A stretch of DNA of 25,542 bases. Origin: CAYQTL01 sp964420405 (GTDB lineage Bacteria; Acidobacteriota; Thermoanaerobaculia; Thermoanaerobaculales; Sulfomarinibacteraceae). Position 1 is the first letter of the stretch. Every line of letters begins with the position of its first letter. The notes beneath the pieces are model-generated. The model had not been told where the DNA came from. It saw only the letters and a program-made list of their open reading frames with translations, and searched no databases. The stretch covers positions 1 through 25,542 of the forward strand of contig CAYQTL010000074.1 in assembly GCA_964420405.1 (NCBI GenBank), read 5' to 3'. This document shows positions 7,419-13,069 of this stretch, in pieces. The position numbers and the translations under genes are program-made.

Positions 7419-7880
7419 ATGGACACTCGAGAGACGATCGTCGTGGTCGAGGACGACGACGCCAACGCGATGCTGGTCGAGGCGGTGCTCGTCCGGCTCG
7501 GCGGATTCCGCGTCGTCTGCACCGAGGATGGCGACGAGGTGATGCGGCTGGTCCGGACCGGCACGCTGGTGGCGGTGGTGATGGACGTGTCGTTGCGCGA
7601 CACCCGGGTGGGCGGCGTCAAGGTCGACGGCGTGGAGCTGACGCGGCGGATCCGGGCACTCCGGGAGGGACGGCAGCTGCCGATCGTCCTGCTGACCGCC
7701 CACGCCATGCGGGGAGACCGGGAACGCCTGCTGTTCTCGTCGGGCGCCAACGACTACGTGCCCAAGCCGATCACGGACCACTCCGGCTTCGTCGACTTGG
7801 TGCGGCGTCATGTGGAGGCGTCGGGCATCCTGGAGCAGGACGGTGACGACAGCCCGCAGGACGAGCATGTCGGTGCCTGA
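7419..7880 (+). CDS. Stand-alone response regulator receiver domain protein
   Basis: The 153-residue product is a single CheY-like receiver domain with no output domain, so it presumably acts by protein contact or phosphorelay. The acidic pocket is in TIVVVEDDDANA (Glu11, Asp12, Asp13), the phosphoacceptor is Asp56 in VVMDVSLRD, the switch Thr is in LLTAHAM, and the Lys is in YVPKPITD. After Asp56 the beta3-alpha3 loop is about seven residues longer than usual (DTRVGGVKVDG). The ATG at 7419 has no Shine-Dalgarno sequence; a GTG at 7413 would add two residues. TACCCT ends 10 nt before the ATG, so a near-leaderless transcript is possible. The 3' end overlaps the kynB-like gene by 14 nt. No histidine kinase is adjacent. 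Confidence 0.92.
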   Translation: MDTRETIVVVEDDDANAMLVEAVLVRLGGFRVVCTEDGDEVMRLVRTGTLVAVVMDVSLRDTRVGGVKVDGVELTRRIRALREGRQLPIVLLTAHAMRGDRERLLFSSGANDYVPKPITDHSGFVDLVRRHVEASGILEQDGDDSPQDEHVGA

Positions 7881-8529
7881 CGAGTCTGTCCGCTGGATCG
7901 ACGCGAGCCGGCCGCTCGGACCGGGCACGGCGGTGTGGCCTGGAGATCGCCCGTTCGAGCTCGACGTCCGGCGCGAGGGGGAGCTGACGGTCTCCGCGGT
8001 GTCCACCACCTGCCACGTGGGGACCCACCTCGACGCGCCGCGTCACCTCGACCCGCAGGCGCCCGGGGTCGACGGCGTGCCGCTGGACCGGCTGCTGGGC
8101 GGCGCCGAGGTGGTCGCGGTCCCGGGACGGCCGCTGCTGGCACGCTCCGACATGCCGCCGGGGTGGGTGCCGCGGGCGCCGCGGATCCTGTTCCGGACCG
8201 ACAGCCATCCTCTCGGCGCTCCGATCGACGGCCGGTTCAGCGCCTTGACGGCGGGGCTGGTGGAGTGGCTCGCCGGCCATGGCGTCGGGACCGTCGGCAT
8301 CGACACGCCGTCGGTGGACCCGTTCGACTCGACGACGTTGGAGGCGCACCGGGCGCTGCTCGAGCGCGGCGTGACGTCGCTCGAGGGGTTGTGGCTGGGC
8401 GACGTGGCACCGGGCCTGTACCTCATGGTGGCGCTGCCGATGCCGCTCGTCGGGGCGGACGCCGCTCCGACGCGGGTGCTGCTGCGGCCGCTGCCCGATC
8501 CCGTCCGCGACCGCGACACGGCGCCGTAG
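7867..8529 (+). CDS. kynB: Kynurenine formamidase-type metal hydrolase (cyclase family)
   Basis: KynB hydrolyses N-formyl-L-kynurenine to kynurenine and formate in tryptophan breakdown. The 220-residue protein has the family's normal length. Its motif HVGTHLDAPRH supplies His50, His54, Asp56 and His60, and His161 and Glu173 fall where the remaining ligands of the binuclear metal site sit in bacterial KynB. The stretch GIDTPSVDPFDS is also characteristic. The ATG at 7867 lies inside the response regulator gene (14-nt overlap), so the two are probably co-expressed. No tryptophan 2,3-dioxygenase or kynureninase lies in the window; another cyclase-family hydrolase activity therefore remains possible. 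Confidence 0.87.
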   Translation: MSVPDESVRWIDASRPLGPGTAVWPGDRPFELDVRREGELTVSAVSTTCHVGTHLDAPRHLDPQAPGVDGVPLDRLLGGAEVVAVPGRPLLARSDMPPGWVPRAPRILFRTDSHPLGAPIDGRFSALTAGLVEWLAGHGVGTVGIDTPSVDPFDSTTLEAHRALLERGVTSLEGLWLGDVAPGLYLMVALPMPLVGADAAPTRVLLRPLPDPVRDRDTAP

Positions 8530-8578
8530 CACCGCGGTCAGGCGGCGCCAACGGTGCGGAGAAGCGCCGCCAGGCAGC

Positions 8579-8756
8579 GCCGACTTCCAGCCGGCACGCA
8601 CTCGTTCGAGCTCAGCGAGACGGCCTGCGAAGCCTGCCAGCTGGAAGCTGGCGGGCCGGCTTCGAGCGGGCACGCACTCGTTCGGGTCGGATGCTCCGAT
8701 CTGAGAGAGTCGGCGACGGCTGCGAGGCGCGCTCGTAGCGCCGGCTTCCAGCCGGC
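8579..8756. repeat. Cluster of short hairpin repeats upstream of the SDR gene
   Basis: The gap 8530-8824 holds no gene. It has four copies of the same 17-bp hairpin family: GCCGACTTCCAGCCGGC at 8579-8595 (one stem mismatch), GCCAGCTGGAAGCTGGC at 8636-8652 in the opposite orientation, a decayed copy at 8655-8671, and a perfect GCCGGCTTCCAGCCGGC at 8740-8756. Flanks are conserved too: CGTAGC precedes the perfect copy, GCCTGCGAAGCCT precedes the inverted copy exactly as at 7272-7288, and CACGCACTCGTTCG follows two copies. The paired inverted arrangement resembles REP/BIME elements. Confidence 0.8.
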
Positions 8757-8798
8757 ACGCTCTCCGGTGCGCGCAGGGGACAGGTTTCGCGGGTCGTG

Positions 8799-8820
8799 GA
8801 TAATGTCCGTTCAGGGGGAG
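8799..8820 (+). promoter_or_regulatory. Possible -10 box and ribosome binding site of the SDR gene
   Basis: GATAAT at 8799-8804 is a good -10-like hexamer, and AGGGGGAG at 8813-8820 is a Shine-Dalgarno sequence 4 nt before the GTG at 8825. The latter decides the GTG start. No convincing -35 box is seen. Confidence 0.45.
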
Positions 8821-8824
8821 ATCC

Positions 8825-9553
8825 GTGAACGGACGAACTGTGGTGGTGACGGGGGCGTCCTCTGGGATCGGCCTGGCGTGCGCGCGGGCGTTCCTCGAGC
8901 GGGGGCACCGGGTGGTCGGCGGCTGGCGGACGAACCGGCAGCCGCTCGAGGAGCTGAGCTGGCGCTACGGCGACGAACGCGTCGTGCCGGTCAGGGCCGA
9001 TCTCTCGACGGAGTCCGGCTGTGTCGGGCTGATCGCGGCCGCCGGGCAGCCCGACGTGGTCGTGCACTCGGCCGGGATCTGGAACCACGGTGCGATCCGG
9101 GAGCTGGACGCCGCCACCCTCGAGACCATGTTCCGGGTCAACACCTTCTCGTCGTACTACCTGGCCCGCGAGGCGGCGCGACGGATGGAGCGCGGCAGCG
9201 TGGTGCTGGTCGGCTCGACCGCCGGGCAGCGGGGCGAGCCCGGCCACTCCCACTACGCCGGGTCGAAGGCGGCGCTGTGGGGGCTGGTGCAGTCGCTCGC
9301 CCAGGAGCTGGCGCCGGCGATCCGGGTGAACCTCGTATCGCCGGGGTGGGTGCGGACGCCGATGGCGGAGCACGCCCTGGCGGAGGCCGGCCGCGAGGCG
9401 GCGATCACCGCGGGGGTGCCGCTCGCCAGGATCGCGGAGGCGGAGGACGTGGCCGCCGCGGTGGTGTTCCTCGCCGACGACCGCGCCGCCCGCCACCTCA
9501 CCGGCGTCGACCTGCCGGTCTCGGGCGGCGCCCTGCTGCCGCTGCCGCGCTGA
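8825..9553 (+). CDS. Short-chain dehydrogenase/reductase (SDR)
   Basis: The 242-residue protein is a classical SDR, an NAD(P)-dependent oxidoreductase of unknown substrate. It has the Rossmann motif TGASSGIG (about 9-16), an Arg-rich region after beta2 (WRTNRQ) that hints at NADP preference, HSAG in place of the usual NNAG, the catalytic Ser in LVGSTAG, and the YxxxK pair in HYAGSKAAL. SPGWVRTPM and the C-terminal GVDLPVSGG match FabG-like members. The GTG start is supported by AGGGGGAG just upstream. It is monocistronic and convergent with the UbiA operon. FabG itself is possible but less likely given the lack of other fatty-acid synthesis genes. Confidence 0.92.
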   Translation: MNGRTVVVTGASSGIGLACARAFLERGHRVVGGWRTNRQPLEELSWRYGDERVVPVRADLSTESGCVGLIAAAGQPDVVVHSAGIWNHGAIRELDAATLETMFRVNTFSSYYLAREAARRMERGSVVLVGSTAGQRGEPGHSHYAGSKAALWGLVQSLAQELAPAIRVNLVSPGWVRTPMAEHALAEAGREAAITAGVPLARIAEAEDVAAAVVFLADDRAARHLTGVDLPVSGGALLPLPR

Positions 9554-9655
9554 ACGGAGGCCTGCCAGCTCCCAGCCGGCTGCCGGCCGGAACCGGGCGC
9601 TGCGGTCGACCGGCATGCCGATCGGGAGCCGAACAGGTGGTGCGCCGCGGGGTCT

Positions 9656-10564
9656 CTATGTGGCCACGGATCCCAGGTGCCCGGCGACGGCGGCGGCGGT
9701 GGCGAGCCCGAACACGAGCCGGTAGCGGCGCCGGTAGGCGAGGACGGCGTCGCGGCCGAGGCCGGCGCGGCGGCTGGCGATGCCGACCGCGAGATGGACC
9801 GGCGCGGCGGCCACGAACGGCGCCGCGACCCACGGCTCGAGGGCGCCCGCCCACCACCCCGCCGCAGCCGTCAGGTAGGCGAGCGCCGCCGCCGTCATCG
9901 ACAGCAGGTGGGTGCGGGCCGGACCCAGCACGACCGCGGTGGTCGCGAGCCCGCCGGCGGCGTCGCTGGCGTGGTCGAGCACCTCGTGGTTGAGATGGCC
10001 CGAGGCGAAGGCGACCACGAGCACGCAAGCGAGAACCCAGGCCCGCGCATCCAGGGGTCGCTGGACGACGTAGGGGATCAGCAGCATCAGCAGGCCGCCA
10101 GCCAGGTGGAGCAGGGTGCCGGTGAACGGCAGCCGCTTGAGCCCCCGGGGATGGCTGTAGGCGAGCCACACCAGCCACAGGGCGGCGGCGGCGAGCGTGT
10201 GCTGGGGCAGCAGCAGGGCGAAGCTGAGAAGGCCGATCGCCAGGGTCGCCAGCGAGGCGGCCAGAAGCTCGCCGCGGCCGATGCGGCCCTCGCGCTGCGG
10301 GCTCGCGGAGAACTTGGGGTCGTGGGAGTCGACGGTGAAGCCCGCCCACGAGTTGGCGGCGTAGACCGAAAGCGACATCCAGCCGAGACAGAACGCGGTC
10401 GCAGCGAGGCCTGCCGCCGCGCCGCCGTCGAGCGCCGGCATCGCGAGCGCGGCGGCGGTGGTGGGGAAGCCGAGCATCAGCAGCGCCTCGCCGATCCGCA
10501 GCCCGCGGGCGAGGTCCCATGCCCTGCGCAGCGGGGCGGCCAGGTCGCCGGCGGCGACGGTCAC
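9656..10564 (-). CDS. UbiA-type membrane prenyltransferase homologue
   Basis: UbiA-superfamily enzymes move a polyprenyl group from its diphosphate onto an acceptor within the membrane. The 302-residue protein is strongly hydrophobic, with about eight or nine predicted helices. The second Asp motif is retained (NHEVLDHASDAAGG, Asp197 and Asp201), followed by TTAVVLG. The first motif, normally NDxxDxxxD, reads NSWAGFTVD (71-79): the first two Asp are Ser72 and Gly75 and only Asp79 remains, with Asp82 nearby. The start is a GTG at 10564 whose GTGA overlaps the flavoprotein stop by four bases, so the two are translationally coupled. The pairing suggests lipid, menaquinone or pigment side-chain chemistry. 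The acceptor cannot be read from sequence. Confidence 0.82.
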   Translation of the reverse strand: MTVAAGDLAAPLRRAWDLARGLRIGEALLMLGFPTTAAALAMPALDGGAAAGLAATAFCLGWMSLSVYAANSWAGFTVDSHDPKFSASPQREGRIGRGELLAASLATLAIGLLSFALLLPQHTLAAAALWLVWLAYSHPRGLKRLPFTGTLLHLAGGLLMLLIPYVVQRPLDARAWVLACVLVVAFASGHLNHEVLDHASDAAGGLATTAVVLGPARTHLLSMTAAALAYLTAAAGWWAGALEPWVAAPFVAAAPVHLAVGIASRRAGLGRDAVLAYRRRYRLVFGLATAAAVAGHLGSVAT

Positions 10565-11715
10565 GGCGCGGCCCTTCCGGCGTCGCCGGCGTCGCGCATC
10601 GCCAGGGTGATCGCCTTTGCCGCCGGAGTCAGGCTCGGCAGCACCCGGGCGTACACCAGGAACAGGCGCTTGAAGAAGGTCGTCCGGCCGTGCTCGACGC
10701 GACGGTGGTAGAACCGGAACGGGAAGCCGAGCGCCCACAGCCACCAGAAGTGGACCGAGCGCCGCAGGCGACGCTGGTAGACGCGGCCGACCCGCGCAGG
10801 GGCCCAGCCGCGGGCGGCGCCCTCAGCGGCCGCCCGCGCGGCCATCTCGGCGCTGGCGATGGCGTACACCAGACCGCCGCCGGTGATCGGGTTGACGAGA
10901 CCGGCGGCGTCGCCGACCACCATCCCGCCGGCCCGCGCGAACCGCCGCGCCATGGCGAACGGGATCGAGCCGCCGCGGGCGAGCCGGCGGGGCAGGCCCG
11001 CCAGGCGCGGGTCCCGCTCGATGAACTCGTCGAGCAGCTCGCGCAGCGGCCGCCGGCGGACGCCGTGCAGCCGCCCGACCCCGACCTGGACCACGTCCCG
11101 CTTGGGGAACACCCAGAAGTAGCCGGGGTCGTCGTCGGGAAGGTCGAGGTGGAACTCGGTCTCGTTGGTGCGGCCTGCGTCGTCCTCGAGCTCGCGGTAG
11201 AAGGCGCTCGCCATCGGTACGCCGTCGCCGAGGCCGAGGCCGTGCGCCCGTGCGATCGTGCGGGCGCCGTCGGCGAAGATGACGAGCGGGAACCGATGCG
11301 TCTCCCGTCGCCCGTCGCGGACCCACTCGAGCCGGCCGTCGGCCGGGTCCCAGGAGGTCACGCGGCAGCCGCTGCGCAGCTCGGCGCCAGCGGCGACGGC
11401 ACGCTCCGCCAGATGGGCGTCGAATCGGCAGCGGTCGAAGTTGACGAACACCGGTCTGGAGAACCGCAGCCGGTCGCGCCGTCCGCCGGCGACGATCTCG
11501 AGCAGGTCCACCTCGCCGTCGACCAGGTCGTCGGGAAGGGCCAGCCGCCGCCGCAGGGCATGCAGCATCACCCCGCCGCACGCCGACTCGACGCCCGGCG
11601 AGCTGCTCTTGTCGAGCAGGACCGCCGGCACGCCGGCCTCGGCGAGCCGCAGCGCCGCGACCGGTCCGGCGCAGCCGCCGCCCACGATCGCGACGGGATC
11701 CCTCGGGCTCGGCAC
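10561..11715 (-). CDS. Geranylgeranyl reductase family FAD-dependent oxidoreductase
   Basis: Members of this family saturate isoprenoid chains (archaeal lipids, chlorophyll phytol, menaquinone tails) or act on related substrates. The 384-residue protein begins with a dinucleotide fold (VAIVGGGCAGPVAALRLA), an acidic end of beta2 (LLDK) and the ACGG motif (Cys46). It has the substrate-pocket motif DPGYFWVFPK (196-205), typical of geranylgeranyl reductases, and the FAD motif GDAAGLVNPITGGG (268-281). The GTG at 11715 is preferred because GGAGG lies 8 nt upstream; GTGs at 11724 and 11733 are in frame but lack a site. It overlaps the UbiA gene by four bases. The C-terminal Trp/Phe-rich segment may touch the membrane. 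Confidence 0.88.
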   Translation of the reverse strand: MPSPRDPVAIVGGGCAGPVAALRLAEAGVPAVLLDKSSSPGVESACGGVMLHALRRRLALPDDLVDGEVDLLEIVAGGRRDRLRFSRPVFVNFDRCRFDAHLAERAVAAGAELRSGCRVTSWDPADGRLEWVRDGRRETHRFPLVIFADGARTIARAHGLGLGDGVPMASAFYRELEDDAGRTNETEFHLDLPDDDPGYFWVFPKRDVVQVGVGRLHGVRRRPLRELLDEFIERDPRLAGLPRRLARGGSIPFAMARRFARAGGMVVGDAAGLVNPITGGGLVYAIASAEMAARAAAEGAARGWAPARVGRVYQRRLRRSVHFWWLWALGFPFRFYHRRVEHGRTTFFKRLFLVYARVLPSLTPAAKAITLAMRDAGDAGRAAP

Positions 11716-11723
11716 TCGATCCA

Positions 11724-11728
11724 CCTCC
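11724..11728 (-). promoter_or_regulatory. Ribosome binding site that fixes the flavoprotein start
   Basis: GGAGG on the minus strand lies 8 nt before the GTG at 11715. It is internal to, or too close to, the other in-frame GTG candidates, which supports the shorter product. Confidence 0.6.
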
Positions 11729-11735
11729 GGCACCC

Positions 11736-11786
11736 CCGCTGCCCGCGGTGGGCGGCGGCCATCTTACAGGCCACCGCGGGCAGCGG
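11736..11786 (-). promoter_or_regulatory. Perfect 16-bp-arm palindrome with a possible -10 in its loop
   Basis: CCGCTGCCCGCGGTGG (11736-11751) and CCACCGCGGGCAGCGG (11771-11786) are exact reverse complements separated by 19 nt. Read on the minus strand the loop contains TAAGATGG, a -10-like element (11766-11761), and the flavoprotein GTG lies 45 nt past it. The structure is between the secreted-protein gene and the flavoprotein/UbiA operon, both minus strand. It could be a terminator for the former (though no U-tract follows), an operator or attenuator for the latter, or a mobile palindrome. Confidence 0.65.
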
Positions 11787-11818
11787 GTCGGCGACGGCGC
11801 CGCCCGCTCCCGGGCCGG

Positions 11819-12589
11819 TCAGCGGCGTCCGAGCGACAGCTGGATCGTGCGGCTCTCGCTCCAGGGGCCGCAGCCGCGGGCGTTGCAGCCGCGGGACTTG
11901 AAGCGGACCGGGTCGCCGTCGGCGATGTCGACGCAACCGGCGAACTGGTTCGAGTACGGCATGGAGCTCTCGCGGGAGCTGTGGACGAAGCTCTCGCGGC
12001 TCGGAAGATGGGTCGCCTCGTGCTGGTACCAGGTCGCGCCCGGCACCTGCGACGACATGATCCGCATCCACAGGTTGGAGCAGCGGCCGATCTGGGTGGT
12101 CCGGGTGTCGATGCTGGAGTTCACGGAGCCGGGTCGCGAGGTCGGCGGGCTGGGTGACACGATCACCCACAGGTCCTCCTGCTCGTGGGCGAAGCCCGCT
12201 GCGATCGGGCTGTCGAGGTGGAGCCGGATCACCGTCTCGGTGCCGGTGCTGCCGATGGGCTTGGTCTCCTCGACGCTGACGGCGCTGCCTCCGGTGTTCC
12301 TGACGATCTCGAAGTTGGAGATGAGATGAGGCACCGACGACAGCACCAGCACGTTGGCGGTGGTCTGGCCCGGGACTGGGCGCAGCACGGCGCGGAACGT
12401 GGCGTAGCTGTTGGGTGTGACGACAACGTAGTCCCGGTTGCTGCCCGGGTACTGGAAGTGGCCGTCCACCGGATCCTCGACCGTGAACAGCTCGATCACT
12501 GCGGCGTCGACGGTGGCGGTGGCGGCCGCCAGCAGGATCACGGCTGCGGCGACGATCGCCAGGGCCGGGGTGCGGGATATCGCTCTCAT
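11819..12589 (-). CDS. Secreted protein of unknown function
   Basis: The 256-residue product opens with a classical signal peptide (MRAISRTPALAIVAAAVILL, then AAATATVDA) with likely cleavage near residue 29. The mature part is Ser/Thr-rich and beta-strand-like, with four cysteines near the C-terminus (AGCVD, RGCNARGCGPWSES) and one in GRCSNLW. The end resembles the last strand of a fibronectin-III-like module, but I cannot assign a family. The ATG at 12589 is chosen because AGGAGGAA (12595-12602) lies 5 nt upstream and the signal peptide starts there; the open frame upstream encodes unlikely sequence. It is monocistronic, with a strong palindrome 32 nt after its stop. Confidence 0.8.
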   Translation of the reverse strand: MRAISRTPALAIVAAAVILLAAATATVDAAVIELFTVEDPVDGHFQYPGSNRDYVVVTPNSYATFRAVLRPVPGQTTANVLVLSSVPHLISNFEIVRNTGGSAVSVEETKPIGSTGTETVIRLHLDSPIAAGFAHEQEDLWVIVSPSPPTSRPGSVNSSIDTRTTQIGRCSNLWMRIMSSQVPGATWYQHEATHLPSRESFVHSSRESSMPYSNQFAGCVDIADGDPVRFKSRGCNARGCGPWSESRTIQLSLGRR

Positions 12590-13069
12590 GGGGGTTCCTC
12601 CTCGTCGTGTGGTCGCGGGCGAGTGCCCGTTGGAGATCCGCGACGCGGCGTCTCCTCCGCCGTCGGCGGAGCGACCGGAGTCGGCGCAGGGTCGCGGTGG
12701 CGTGGTGGCATGTAACAGGGATTGAGGCGCAGACCCGGTCTCTACACAACGGGAGCGTGAGGAAGCTCTCACCGTTCCGTGACGATTCTGTGCAGGCTCC
12801 CCGTGTGGTGCACATTCGGGCCTGACAGTCATGAAAGCGCTTCAGTCGCGAGAGACGTGCGATCGAGCGTGCGCCACTGTCGGGGCCCCGCAGCGAGCGC
12901 TGCCACCACCGCTGGTGTGGATGAGCCGCGCCCCGGGGACACCGTCCGGCGACGGTCCAGGAGGGTCAGCGGCGGGCCTTCGGGGGCCGGAGCGACGCCG
13001 CTCGCGGAGGGTCTCGGGGACACGGGCTGACCGTACGGGTCGGGGGAGCGCGTAGAATGGCCGCCGCCG
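12590..13069. other. Divergent intergenic control region
   Basis: The 480 bp separate the secreted-protein gene (minus) from the TMTC-like gene (plus) and hold no credible gene. The central part, about 12700-12860, is visibly lower in GC. Short dyads include CTCCGCCGTCGGCGGAG at 12655-12671, a bulged hairpin at 12748-12776 (GTGAG/CTCAC inside AACG/CGTT), a near-palindrome TGAAAGCGCTTCA at about 12832-12844 and CAGCGAGCGCTG near 12891. AGGAGGAA at 12595-12602 serves the minus gene, and TAGAAT at 13053-13058 may serve the plus operon. None of the dispersed hairpin repeats occurs here. Confidence 0.6.
13053..13058 (+). promoter_or_regulatory. Possible -10 box of the TMTC-like operon
   Basis: TAGAAT ends 11 nt before the ATG at 13070 in GC-rich DNA, so a transcript would have only a few leader bases. 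The ATG within it (13057) is out of frame with the gene. No -35 box at the usual spacing is evident. Confidence 0.4.
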
